Program-made: the position numbers and the translations under genes | Assembly (NCBI GenBank): GCA_034927345.1 | Contig: JAYFQE010000016.1 | Span: 1 to 64,000 of the forward strand | Direction: 5' to 3' | DNA: 64,000 nt | Origin: JAYFQE01 sp034927345 | GTDB taxonomy: Bacteria > Bacillota > Clostridia > Saccharofermentanales > UBA5734 | The notes under the pieces: model-generated | What the model was told of the DNA's origin: nothing | The model's database searches: none | What the model saw: the letters and a program-made list of their open reading frames with translations, nothing else | In this document: positions 33,609-41,877 of the stretch, one piece after another | Layout of the letters: the number at the start of each line of letters is the position of its first letter | How positions within the stretch are numbered: position 1 is the first letter of the stretch

Positions 33609-33990
33609 CTTTTTGCCATGGGAGAAAAGGCGATTAGTCCTACATTCAGCTCCTCCAGCAGCGGGAACAGCGCTTCATACTGCCGCGCCATCATGGAGTA
33701 GCGGTTTTCCACAGCGGTCACAGGACAGACCGCATGGGCGCGGCGCAGATAGTCTGCGTTAGCCTCGCTGATGCCCCAGTGTAGGATTTTTCCCTCTCGA
33801 ATGAGATCGGACATAACGCCCGCGACTGTTTCCGGTTCCACCGCCGGGTCGATGCGATACTGGAAATAGAGGTCAATATAATCGGTTTGCAGACGCTTTA
33901 AATTGCCCTCGACGGAAGCACGGATGACCTCCGGTCGGGCGTCCGGAATCAATCCGTGATTGACCTGCCCGTCTTCCAAATCAAAATGAA
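33596..33990 (-). pseudogene. aldo/keto reductase, internally deleted
   Basis: The frame contains the second half of an aldo/keto reductase barrel: PDARPEVIRASVEGNLKRLQ, TDYIDLYFQYRIDP, REGKILHWGISEANADYLRR, VTAVENRYSMMARQYE, VGLIAFSPMA. After FSPMAK the frame is broken and about 80 residues are missing before the C-terminus resumes in another frame (start of the 32592-33608 frame). The N-terminal catalytic Asp and Tyr part is also missing: the sequence begins at GIHFDLEDGQVN, fused to the end of the DUF4405 gene. Confidence 0.75.
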
Positions 33991-34620
33991 TTCCGAATTC
34001 AGTATCTCAATGGCGAGTAAATTCATCCCGTAGAGGATCACAGGTTCGTCAAAGTCGAACAGTACGAAATGCGCCCGGAGCATGATATAGTCAAAGAATC
34101 GCTGCTTGATGAGCGCATATATGCCGTATCCCGACGCTGCGCCCGCAGTGATTTGCAGAATCCATGTCCGCGCTTTATTTTTCTTTGTCACGCAAAATTT
34201 CTTTCTCAGTATTTCGAGAATCCCGCCGTAATGCAACCCGAAATGAAAGCCCATCAGCAAAAAGCCGAGATAGCCGGAAACCATATGTAGACTGCTGGCA
34301 AGCTCGTGCTCCATCTCAAAACCGAGAAATCGAAACACAGAGCGCGACATGGCGATTCCACTAACCATCAGTACAAGCATATCCGCAAGCAAAATGAAGT
34401 CTGTTGCCGTCAGCAAAATTCTCTTTCCGGAATAGCTTCCTCTGCCCAGCATCTTATACCAGCGGAGATTAAGCGCGTGATGAGCAAGGAATAAAGCAAG
34501 CATCACCGCGCCCGCGATCTCGTGGCTCTCCATCCCGGTATACTGCGACGACATGAGTGCGAACATCACAACGCTCATGGCAAAATCAACACCGAAGCGG
34601 AGCTTCTGTCTGATGTTCAT
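33949..34620 (-). pseudogene. DUF4405 cytochrome-b561-like membrane protein, 3' truncated
   Basis: The 223-residue frame has about six membrane segments with conserved histidines (MESHEIAG, LAHHALNLRWYK, LHMVSGYLGFLLMGFHFGLH) typical of DUF4405/flavinylation-associated cytochrome-type proteins that bind haem or move electrons. The family tail after FDFDEPVILY is replaced: the frame reads into the aldo/keto reductase fragment, ending with residues encoded in the wrong frame of that gene. The protein might still fold, so truncated CDS is the alternative. It is part of the LysR-controlled redox gene set. Confidence 0.6.
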
Positions 34621-34683
34621 TGGAAATCTGACCTGCTGTTTTCGTTGTTCATCTTGGTTCTCTCACTTTTCATGTTTTCATGG

Positions 34684-35097
34684 TTATTTGAGTTTTGCGT
34701 ATTCCTCATCTGATAAGAACTCGCACCATTCAGTTGATGTATTTTCTCCCGGAACTTCTATTGCAAGATGAGCAAACCAACTGTCCTTTACCGCACCATG
34801 CCAATGTTTGACCTCTGACGGGATCACAGTGCTGTCGCCAGGGCGCATTTCCTGCGCCGGTTTGCCCCATTCCTGATACCAGCCGCGGCCGGATGTGCAA
34901 AGCAATATTTGCCCGCCACCTTTTACGGCATGATGAATGTGCCAGTTGTTGCGGCACCCCGGCTCAAAGGTGACGTTGAAAATGCCTACTCCTACTGTTG
35001 TGACCGGATTTATGTAACTCTGTCCGATAAAGTATTGCGCAAAGCCGTCGTTGGGCTTTCCCAACCCGAAGATTCCCGCTTTTTCAAATTCAGTCAT
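34684..35097 (-). CDS. cupin domain protein (CMD-associated)
   Basis: The 137-residue protein has cupin metal motifs FEPGCRNNWHIHHAVKGGGQ (His ligands) and GDSTVIPSEVKHWHGAVKD. The sequence FNVTFEPGCRNNWHIH is typical of cupins encoded next to carboxymuconolactone decarboxylase-like proteins. Its ATG overlaps the end of the truncated CMD gene (ATGACTGA), so translation coupling was the original state. Confidence 0.85.
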   Translation of the reverse strand: MTEFEKAGIFGLGKPNDGFAQYFIGQSYINPVTTVGVGIFNVTFEPGCRNNWHIHHAVKGGGQILLCTSGRGWYQEWGKPAQEMRPGDSTVIPSEVKHWHGAVKDSWFAHLAIEVPGENTSTEWCEFLSDEEYAKLK

Positions 35098-35215
35098 TCT
35101 TGTATACCTCTTTTGCTACTTTGAGTGCCGCCCCTGCTTTGGGCCGGCCAACATAGAAAGCAAGCTGTGTCAGCGCTTCGGAGATTTCGGTTTCTGTTAT
35201 TCCATGCTCTTTCCC
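35090..35215 (-). pseudogene. carboxymuconolactone decarboxylase-like fragment
   Basis: Forty codons ending TGA 35090-35092 read KEHGITETEISEALTQLAFY, VGRPKAGAALKVAKEVYKND: the C-terminal end of a CMD/AhpD-like protein. The catalytic CxxC part is absent. It joins directly to the stop codon of the aldo/keto reductase gene (35216-35218), consistent with a deletion that removed the 5' part. Confidence 0.8.
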
Positions 35216-36103
35216 CTACCAGCTTTTCTTTTCCTTGGAGCTGTCGTGCTGCTGCTTTCTATCCTCAACCATCTTGGCGAACCACTCCACCATAGCGGGG
35301 TCGGTGTGAGAGAAGAAGGAGCTCTGCGCCTTGTCCAGCGACTTGATTTTCTCCATATCCTCATCTGTTAGCGCAAAATTAAACACATCGAGATTTTGCG
35401 CCATTCTTTCGTAATGGGTGGATTTCGGGATAACGACTACGCCGCACTGAATATGCCAGCGGAGAATGACCTGCGCTGTGGATTTGCCGTACTTTGCGCC
35501 GATAGATTTCAGTGTTTCATCCTCGAATAGACCTCCGCGGCCCTCGCCGAAGGGAGCCCAGGCCTCATGCTGGATGACATACTTCTTCATGATCTCGTGC
35601 GCCGCAAGCTGCTGATTATGAGGATGGGTCTCCACCTGATTAACCATGGGCTTGATACGCGCAAAAGACGCGATGTCCACAAGACGGTCGGGGTAAAAGT
35701 TGGATACGCCGATGGCACGGATTTTGCCTTCCTCGTACAGTTCCTCCAGTGCGCGCCATGCGCCATAGTAATCAGCAAACGGCTGATGCAGCAGACAGAG
35801 GTCAAGGTAATCGGTCTTGAGCTTGCGCATAGATTCCAACACCGAAGCTTTCGCGTTCTCGTACCCGTAATGCTCGATCCACACCTTGGTGGTTAGAAAA
35901 ATGTCCTTCCGCGCTACTCCGCTCTTTTCGATGGCAGAGCCGACTTCCTCCTCATTGAAATAGCTCTGAGCAGTGTCAAGGGAGCGATAACCCGCTTTCA
36001 GCGCGTCCAGTACGCAGTGCTCACACTCATCCTTGGTGACTTGATAGACGCCGTAGCCCAGAATCGGCATTTTAACTCCGTTGTAAAGTGTTGCAAATTC
36101 CAT
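35216..36103 (-). CDS. aldo/keto reductase
   Basis: The 295-residue NADPH-dependent oxidoreductase has the complete tetrad: Asp in SLDTAQSYFNEEEVG, Tyr three to four residues later, Lys in LTTKVWIEHYG and His in LLHQPFADYYG. GVSNFYPDRL and the nucleotide-binding VVIPKSTHYERMAQN are present. It resembles 2,5-diketo-gluconate/glyoxal reductases. It ends with DSSKEKKSW, a normal family end. Genes on either side belong to the same redox set, of which it is one of the two intact enzymes. Confidence 0.92.
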   Translation of the reverse strand: MEFATLYNGVKMPILGYGVYQVTKDECEHCVLDALKAGYRSLDTAQSYFNEEEVGSAIEKSGVARKDIFLTTKVWIEHYGYENAKASVLESMRKLKTDYLDLCLLHQPFADYYGAWRALEELYEEGKIRAIGVSNFYPDRLVDIASFARIKPMVNQVETHPHNQQLAAHEIMKKYVIQHEAWAPFGEGRGGLFEDETLKSIGAKYGKSTAQVILRWHIQCGVVVIPKSTHYERMAQNLDVFNFALTDEDMEKIKSLDKAQSSFFSHTDPAMVEWFAKMVEDRKQQHDSSKEKKSW

Positions 36104-36135
36104 AGTATTACCTCTTTCTTCCGGTAGCCCGGATG

Positions 36136-36918
36136 TTATTGATTTTCGGTTTGGTTGTTTGCAGCGACAATTTCGGACAATTCAATATGTTCATTCCGAT
36201 ACCGCACTTTTGGGTTCTTTTCCTGAAAACCCATTATTTTTTTCACTTTTATTGCGGCCTTGGGGCAGGCATGGACGCAAGCGTAGCAGGCCTGACAGTT
36301 TTCTCCTGTGCGAACAGCCCGCTGGTTTTCCATGTGGATGCAGCCTGCCGGACATACCCTTGTACAGATTCCACAGCCGATGCAATCCTCGGTGAAATCG
36401 AAGTCCGCCCAGACAGTTTCCGATTGCTGCTGAACGAGCGCGAGATAACCCTCGTGTGCCATGCGATCCTTGCAGGTGACTTTTTGGTATTCCCGCTTTT
36501 GGGCATCGATGTCCGCTTTGATGTTTGCGAGCTGTTGCTCTACGCCCTTGTCGAGTTTTATTTGCTCATCCATATCAAAAGCAGGTAGGAAATTATCCAC
36601 CATCAAAAGCGTTGTGATGTAATTGGCTCTCTTTCCGGCACTCTCCAGTGCTTTCTCGGCAAGATCAACCGCGTTCGCATGGCGGTTGCCGTAGGTGAGG
36701 ACGACATACAGATAATCCGTATAGAAAGTTGCTTTGTGCAGAAATTCCTTGACCATAGCCGGTATCTCATGGCCGTAGATCGGGCAAATGATTCCGATTT
36801 TATCCGCTTTGAATTCAAGGCCGTTACTATTCATAATCTGCGGTATGCTGACATATTCACTATCCAAGATTTTTGCAGCATATAAGCTGTTACCTGTCCC
36901 TGTGAAATAGAAAATCAT
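36136..36918 (-). CDS. EFR1-type flavodoxin/ferredoxin protein
   Basis: The 260-residue protein begins with an FMN-binding flavodoxin domain (FYFTGTGNSLYAAKIL phosphate loop, ICPIYGHEIPAMVKEF, TYGNRHAN) and ends with two 4Fe-4S clusters (CIGCGICTRVCPAGCI and CQACYACVHACPKAAI). Such proteins shuttle electrons for anaerobic oxidoreductases. GGAAAGGAAGG precedes the ATG. First gene of the minus-strand redox operon, divergent from lysR-type gene. Confidence 0.9.
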   Translation of the reverse strand: MIFYFTGTGNSLYAAKILDSEYVSIPQIMNSNGLEFKADKIGIICPIYGHEIPAMVKEFLHKATFYTDYLYVVLTYGNRHANAVDLAEKALESAGKRANYITTLLMVDNFLPAFDMDEQIKLDKGVEQQLANIKADIDAQKREYQKVTCKDRMAHEGYLALVQQQSETVWADFDFTEDCIGCGICTRVCPAGCIHMENQRAVRTGENCQACYACVHACPKAAIKVKKIMGFQEKNPKVRYRNEHIELSEIVAANNQTENQ

Positions 36919-36996
36919 TAGAAACCCTTCCTTTCCTTTACAAATTTGATTATAGCCATGTACGGGGTAAAAGTATAATATTAATTATGCAATCAT

Positions 36997-37058
36997 CTAT
37001 TCTCAATATGAATAGTGGATGTTTACAAAAATGAATAGCTGCTATATAATTTGAATAG
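36997..37058. promoter_or_regulatory. LysR-type operator and promoter
   Basis: The inverted repeat CTATTCTCAATATGAATAG (36997-37015) has the LysR T-N11-A type of symmetry; two more TGAATAG half-sites lie at 37032-37038 and 37052-37058. The lysR promoter is TTTACA (37022-37027)-17-TATAAT (37045-37050). On the minus strand TTGAGA-17-TAATAT overlaps the inverted repeat and would drive the EFR1 operon. Confidence 0.65.
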
Positions 37059-37092
37059 CAAAGCATAGAAAAGCACCAAGGAGGTAGCTCTT

Positions 37093-37932
37093 ATGCTCAA
37101 CTACGAAGAAATGCAGTATTTTGTCGCCTTTGCAAAAATCGGCACTCTGTCTGATGTGGCAGAGCAATGTAACATTTCTCAGCCAACCATCACCCGCGCC
37201 ATGAAAAAGGCGGAGACAGAATTTGGCGTGCCTCTTTTCGACAGAACGAAGAACAGCATCAAGCTAAACGATAACGGAACGCTTGCCGCGGAGGAACTCT
37301 CACTTATCCTGAAGCAGACCGATGAGATGGTGCGGAAGATTCGCGCCTATGACCGCGTAAACCGAACAATCTCTATCGGGTCCGGTGCTGCCATTCAACT
37401 TCCGGAACTTGTGAGACGGCTGACGGAGGCGTATCCGGATAAACCAATCTCCACAGAATTAAAAAAGCCGCCAGAATTACTGGACGGCCTTGAAAAGAAT
37501 ATTTATCAGTTGATCATTCTACCATTTGCGCCGAATGGCTCGGATGTTTGTTCTGTCAAGATCGGCGAGGAGCATTTGATGTTTCTCCTACCGAAAAAAC
37601 ACCGTTTTGCCAAACGGAAGTCGCTCACGCTTGGGGAAATGAACGGAGAGAATATGCTGCTTTTTTCGGAGATCGGCTTCTGGGCTGACATCGTGAAGAT
37701 CAAAATGGCGGATTCGCGCTTTCTTGTTCAAAACGAGCGCTATTCTTTCGAGGAGCTAATTACCAATTCTGTTCTACCATGTTTCACTTCTGACTTAGTG
37801 ATGGGACAGAGTAGAACATACGGTGACCGTGTAGCGGTTCCCATTGACGACCCGGAAGTCAATGTTACATACTATCTGGTATGCAGAAAGGAAAATAGAA
37901 AAATCTTTGCCGGATTCTTTTCTAATTTGTAA
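37093..37932 (+). CDS. LysR family transcriptional regulator
   Basis: The 279-residue protein begins with a LysR winged helix (MQYFVAFAKIGTLSDVAEQC, NISQPTITRAMKKAETEFGV, PLFDRT) followed by a periplasmic-binding-type effector domain (SIGSGAAIQLPELVRRLTEA, then FLLPKKHRFAKRKS). AAGGAGG lies 8 bases before ATG 37093. The divergent position and repeated TGAATAG sites in the 174-base gap indicate that it controls the EFR1/aldo-keto reductase genes and itself. Confidence 0.9.
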   Translation: MLNYEEMQYFVAFAKIGTLSDVAEQCNISQPTITRAMKKAETEFGVPLFDRTKNSIKLNDNGTLAAEELSLILKQTDEMVRKIRAYDRVNRTISIGSGAAIQLPELVRRLTEAYPDKPISTELKKPPELLDGLEKNIYQLIILPFAPNGSDVCSVKIGEEHLMFLLPKKHRFAKRKSLTLGEMNGENMLLFSEIGFWADIVKIKMADSRFLVQNERYSFEELITNSVLPCFTSDLVMGQSRTYGDRVAVPIDDPEVNVTYYLVCRKENRKIFAGFFSNL

Positions 37933-38060
37933 GTGGGGTTGTTCACACTCTACACACGGAACAAACGGGAAACAGCAAGGGGGTTCACCCAACAAACGGG
38001 AACAAGGCTGCCGGGTGCATTTTGTATCAAACTCGTGTTCTTATTATCATTACACCTGAT

Positions 38061-38086
38061 ATGCCGAAGGATATAATATTCGGCAT
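38061..38086 (+). promoter_or_regulatory. promoter inside an inverted repeat (operator)
   Basis: ATGCCGAA (38061-38068) and TTCGGCAT (38079-38086) bracket a perfect TATAAT (38072-38077). ATTACA lies 17 bases upstream as a weak -35. Binding of a regulator to the inverted repeat would cover the -10 box. Confidence 0.5.
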
Positions 38087-38099
38087 AAAGGAGTTTAGT

Positions 38100-38876
38100 A
38101 TGGTCGGATTAACTACGATCAACGGATTTCCGCTATCAATGGACGAAAGGCTCGCAAAGCTGAAAGAAGCGGGATTCGGCTCTGTTCTCATGTGGTGGGG
38201 GAATGATGAGACAGAAAGCCGAGAAGAGCGAATCAAACTTGCTGCGAAACACAATCTGCAAGTTGAGAATGTCCACGCCCAAACCGATGATCTGAACGCA
38301 ATCTGGGCAGACGGAGAAAATGGTGAACGAATCATTTCGGAGCTGCTTAATGAGATTGCCGATTGCAGGCAATACGGCATTTCCACGATTGTGATGCACC
38401 TCACAAACGGAAGCAATCCTCCGCCGATAAGCAAGACTGGCGTTTCGCGCGTTGAGCGGCTGATCGGTGCGGCGAATAAGATGAATGTTCGCGTTGCTTT
38501 TGAGAATATGCGTGTTCCGGAGCATACAAAATACTTTATAGACAATTATCGGACGCCATTTGTGGGCTTATGCTACGACAGCGGTCATGAAAATTATTGG
38601 ACACCCGAAACCGATTGGTTGAGTCTATATTCAGACCGCATTTTTGCCATTCATCTTCATGACAACTGCGGGGATGCGGATTCACACATGATACCGTTCG
38701 ACGGAGATATAAATTGGAGCAAAAAGCTAAGGCAACTGTCGAGATCCAACTATAAGGGAAGTATCGCTCTTGAGTGCGAATACCATCACGGTATTTATGA
38801 AACCGGAGGATTTGAGAACTATTTGAAAAAGGCTTACAGGGCGGGAGCATCTATTGAACACTTGATTACAGGCTAG
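38100..38876 (+). CDS. sugar phosphate isomerase/epimerase-like TIM-barrel protein
   Basis: The 258-residue protein has the AP-endonuclease-2/xylose-isomerase-like fold with metal ligands in VAFENMRVPEHT (Glu), VGLCYDSGHENYW (Asp and His), IHLHDNCGDADSHMIPFDGD (His) and IALECEYH (Glu). Such enzymes act on sugars or hydroxy-acids; substrate unknown. ATG 38100 follows AAAGGAG by 7 bases; the open frame extends upstream through the promoter. A terminator-like structure follows at 38984. Confidence 0.85.
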   Translation: MVGLTTINGFPLSMDERLAKLKEAGFGSVLMWWGNDETESREERIKLAAKHNLQVENVHAQTDDLNAIWADGENGERIISELLNEIADCRQYGISTIVMHLTNGSNPPPISKTGVSRVERLIGAANKMNVRVAFENMRVPEHTKYFIDNYRTPFVGLCYDSGHENYWTPETDWLSLYSDRIFAIHLHDNCGDADSHMIPFDGDINWSKKLRQLSRSNYKGSIALECEYHHGIYETGGFENYLKKAYRAGASIEHLITG

Positions 38877-38983
38877 AACCTTGCTTTTGATTAATCATTG
38901 TTGCCATACCGCCGCGGAATGATTCATACTTGCGCAGAACGGCAGAAACCCGCGCAGAACTTCTAATCTGAAAATCTGCACCC

Positions 38984-39053
38984 TGTATCAAAATTATCAG
39001 CTTTTACCATAAAAGCACCGTAATTTTGATACAATGTTACGGTGCTTATTTTT
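38984..39053 (+). promoter_or_regulatory. mutually exclusive hairpins: candidate attenuator
   Basis: Hairpin 1 pairs 38984-38996 (TGTATCAAAATTA) with 39021-39033 and encloses a 7-bp hairpin. Hairpin 2 pairs 39013-39023 (AAGCACCGTAA) with 39037-39047 and is followed by ATTTTTA, as in an intrinsic terminator. The two share 39021-39023, so they cannot fully coexist. This could be a plain terminator for the upstream gene. Confidence 0.55.
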
Positions 39054-39111
39054 ATCATGGTATATACATTACATCTTCGCAGTAAGCAGAAATTCAACAG
39101 AGAGGCAGCTT

Positions 39112-39645
39112 ATGGGGATTGGAATAATTGTATGCGGCTTAAACGGCAGCGGTAAAAGTACGCTGGGTAAAGCACTTGCAGAAAAACTCAAATATCATTT
39201 TATTGACAACGAAAATTTGTTTTTCCCAAAAACCGATCCTAATTTTATTTTTGCTTCCCCAAGATCACATGAAGAAGTCGTAAAACTTCTTATGAACGAG
39301 GTCAAAGCATATCAAAATTTTGTATTTGCTGCTGTGAAAGGAGATTATGGAGACGCTATTCGGCCTTTATACAATTATACAGTCTTGATTGATGTTCCTA
39401 AAAATACTCGAATAGAACGAGTGAAAAAACGCTCTCTTCAAAGATTCGGTAAAAGAATGTTACCCGGTGGGGATTTATATGAACAGGAAGAAAGCATTTT
39501 CAATATGGCAGCATCCAGAACAGAACAATATGTTGAAGAATGGGTACAAACCCTGGATTGTCCTATTATTCGAGTAGACGGAACCAAATCCGTTGAAGAA
39601 AACGTGCAACTGATTTGCAAACAGATACATAGTTATAATGTATAA
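39112..39645 (+). CDS. P-loop nucleoside/shikimate kinase-like protein
   Basis: The 177-residue protein has a Walker A CGLNGSGKSTLGKALA, a DN region (FIDNENLFFP), and a lid-type Arg/Lys cluster (RIERVKKRSLQRFGKRM). It resembles small AAA/shikimate kinase-type NMP kinases. Substrate not predictable. The ATG at 39112 follows AGAGAGGCAG; the open frame begins at 39034 inside the terminator structure. Upstream lies the candidate attenuator. Confidence 0.75.
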   Translation: MGIGIIVCGLNGSGKSTLGKALAEKLKYHFIDNENLFFPKTDPNFIFASPRSHEEVVKLLMNEVKAYQNFVFAAVKGDYGDAIRPLYNYTVLIDVPKNTRIERVKKRSLQRFGKRMLPGGDLYEQEESIFNMAASRTEQYVEEWVQTLDCPIIRVDGTKSVEENVQLICKQIHSYNV

Positions 39646-39817
39646 AGGTTATCGTAATTGGTCAGGAGCCCCAAATAAACAAAACGTTTGGATGTATAAA
39701 TATTTTAGCCTTTTTTCTAGAGTGATACAGTATGGGTAAATGCCGTATGCGCTTTTGACAAAAAGACTTTATCGTGCGCAAATTTGTTAATTATTCGTAA
39801 ACATATCAGAAAATACG

Positions 39818-39861
39818 TTGACATGCTAATATCATTAGTTTACAAAAACTAATGATATTAG
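39818..39861 (+). promoter_or_regulatory. promoter and operator of the TetR-MATE operon
   Basis: TTGACA (39818-39823) is followed by a perfect inverted repeat: CTAATATCATTAGTT (39826-39840) and its complement (39847-39861) around TACAAA. Each arm is itself a near palindrome CTAAT-ATC-ATTAG. The -10 region (TACAAA at 39841, 17-base spacing) lies in the centre, so a bound repressor would block the promoter. Confidence 0.7.
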
Positions 39862-39878
39862 TTTTTGGGGGCGATCAT

Positions 39879-40466
39879 ATGCCGCGTCAAGGATTGAATA
39901 GGGAAAGCGTCGTGGAGGCATCCATCCAGTTTATCGAAGAAAAAGGATATACCGCTTTTTCTATGGGTGAACTAGCTAAAAGCCTGAATGTAAAAACCGC
40001 ATCGCTTTACAACCATGTTGAAAGCGTGGATGCTCTCTTTACAGAGGTAGGTCTTGCGGCGGTATCGCAGATGGTAGCAAGTGAAACACAGGCCATCAAG
40101 GGCAAAGAAAAGAACGATGCCTTGTTTGCTATCGCAGCCGCCTATCGTACTTTTGCCAAAGACCATAACGAATTGTATCGTGTGATTATGAGTCTGCAAA
40201 AATCGAAGAATAAAGTGTTGGAGAGAGCGGCAGGTCAAATTACCGAACCAATTTTACAGGTACTTTCCGGCTACGGATTAAGTAGAGTGGAACAGATACA
40301 CTGGCAGAGAATTTTGCGCAGCATGATGCACGGCTTTGTTGCTCATGAGGAATTAGGCGGCTTTTCACATTACCCTGCTGACAAAAATGAGAGTTATCAG
40401 ATGGCCGTTCAATGTATCGCGGACGGTCTTCAAAACGTCAAAAAGGAACAGAATGAAGACAGATAA
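39879..40466 (+). CDS. TetR/AcrR family regulator
   Basis: The 195-residue protein has a TetR N-terminal domain (NRESVVEASIQFIEEKGYTA, FSMGELAKSLNVKTASLYNH) and a ligand-binding C-terminal domain of the WHG/TetR_C type (HWQRILRSMMHGFVAHEELG). ATG 39879 comes after GGGGGCGATC. The promoter has a large palindrome. Its end overlaps the start of the MATE gene by 14 bases, so it most likely represses that exporter in response to its substrate. Confidence 0.92.
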   Translation: MPRQGLNRESVVEASIQFIEEKGYTAFSMGELAKSLNVKTASLYNHVESVDALFTEVGLAAVSQMVASETQAIKGKEKNDALFAIAAAYRTFAKDHNELYRVIMSLQKSKNKVLERAAGQITEPILQVLSGYGLSRVEQIHWQRILRSMMHGFVAHEELGGFSHYPADKNESYQMAVQCIADGLQNVKKEQNEDR

Positions 40467-41847
40467 CACAGAACTTTTTACAAGAACACCCGTGAAAAAA
40501 GCAGTCGTTTCACTAGTGGTTCCCACAGTCATCAGCCAGTTGATCACTGTGATTTACAATATGGCAGATACTTTTTTTATCGGGCAAGTGGGTGACCCGA
40601 ACCAGGTAGCTGCGACTTCTCTGTGCATGCCACTGTTCATTTTTTTGACAGGTATGGCTAATCTGTTTGGTATTGGCGGTTCTAGTCTGATTTCCAGATG
40701 CCTTGGTACCGGCGACCGCGAAAAAGCAAAAAAAGTTGCCGCGTTCAGCATCTGGTCAGCCAGTTTGGTTTCTCTTCTTTACGGCGTCGCGTTGATGATT
40801 TTCAAGTCGCTCGTCCTGCCTGCTGTCGGCGCAAACGCGGAAACCTATGATTTCTGCTATCAGTATGTTTTCTGGACGATCACAATCGGTGCGGTGCCCA
40901 CGGTGTTAAATGCTCTCTTTGCCCATCTTGTGCGTTCGGAGGGTTACTCCAAACAAGCCAGCTTTGGTATGGTGCTGGGCGGTGTTTTGAACATCATTCT
41001 CGACCCGATTTTTATTTCGGTATTTGGTCTGGAAATTGCCGGCGCTGCAATTGCAACCATGCTTTCGAATTTAATTGCGACCTTCTATTTTATTATCCTG
41101 ATTTCAGGTAAGGGTAAAAACACCGTTATTACACTGAATCCGAAGTTCTATACCCTCAAAATGCGTATTCCCTATGAAGTGCTGCTGGTGGGTTTGCCAA
41201 GCTGCATGATGAACATTATGGGGGTGTTTTCAAATATTGTACTGAACAGACTGATGGTATCTTACTGTAACGAAGCTGTTGCCGGTATCGGTATTGCCAA
41301 GAAAGTGGATATGCTGGCTTTTGCCATTGCCACAGGTATGTCACAGGGCGTTCTGCCGCTCATTGGGTATAACTATTCTGCTAAAAACTATAAACGCATG
41401 ATGTCCGCCGTGAAAACAACATTTCTGTACAGTCTGGTCGTAGCGCTGGCGAGTGCTGCATTCCTGCTTACTTGTGCAGAGCCTATTGTAAGGGCTTTTA
41501 TTGATGACCCGCTGACAGTGGAATATGGTCAGCGTTTCCAGCGTATTATCTGTATCACCGGCCCGTGCATATCTGTGACAATGATGATCATCACGCTGTT
41601 CCAATCAGTCGGCCAAAAAATGAAACCCCTGATTCTGTCTCTGTTGCGTAAAGGCGGGCTGGATATTCCGTTTATGTTTATCATGAACGCCATCCTGGGT
41701 GTCAACGGCATTGTATGGGCTACGCCTATTGCCGATTTTAATGCGATGTTGGCGGCAATCATCCTGTTTATTCCATTTTGGAAAAAGATGAAAGCTGTAC
41801 AGGCGAATTCATCCGGAGTTTTTGTTAAAGAAACAGCCGGATGCTAA
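40453..41847 (+). CDS. MATE family multidrug efflux transporter
   Basis: The 464-residue protein has twelve membrane segments in two MatE halves: VVPTVISQLITVIYNMADTF with FFIGQVGD, and the second half beginning IPYEVLLVGLPSCMMNIMGV. The pattern fits the MepA/NorM-type, Na+ or H+ driven efflux of cationic drugs. ATG 40453 follows AAAGGAAC and lies within the end of the TetR gene. Start choice excludes 22 codons of the longer open frame. Confidence 0.93.
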   Translation: MKTDNTELFTRTPVKKAVVSLVVPTVISQLITVIYNMADTFFIGQVGDPNQVAATSLCMPLFIFLTGMANLFGIGGSSLISRCLGTGDREKAKKVAAFSIWSASLVSLLYGVALMIFKSLVLPAVGANAETYDFCYQYVFWTITIGAVPTVLNALFAHLVRSEGYSKQASFGMVLGGVLNIILDPIFISVFGLEIAGAAIATMLSNLIATFYFIILISGKGKNTVITLNPKFYTLKMRIPYEVLLVGLPSCMMNIMGVFSNIVLNRLMVSYCNEAVAGIGIAKKVDMLAFAIATGMSQGVLPLIGYNYSAKNYKRMMSAVKTTFLYSLVVALASAAFLLTCAEPIVRAFIDDPLTVEYGQRFQRIICITGPCISVTMMIITLFQSVGQKMKPLILSLLRKGGLDIPFMFIMNAILGVNGIVWATPIADFNAMLAAIILFIPFWKKMKAVQANSSGVFVKETAGC

Positions 41848-41877
41848 TGAATTTGAGTTTAAGAGAGGAGAACCGAT

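Noticed and set aside
37960..38002. Direct repeat AACAAACGGGAA twice, 31 bases apart
   Set aside because: Only two short copies, no array or spacing like CRISPR, and no nearby cas gene; noted as a curiosity upstream of the isomerase gene.
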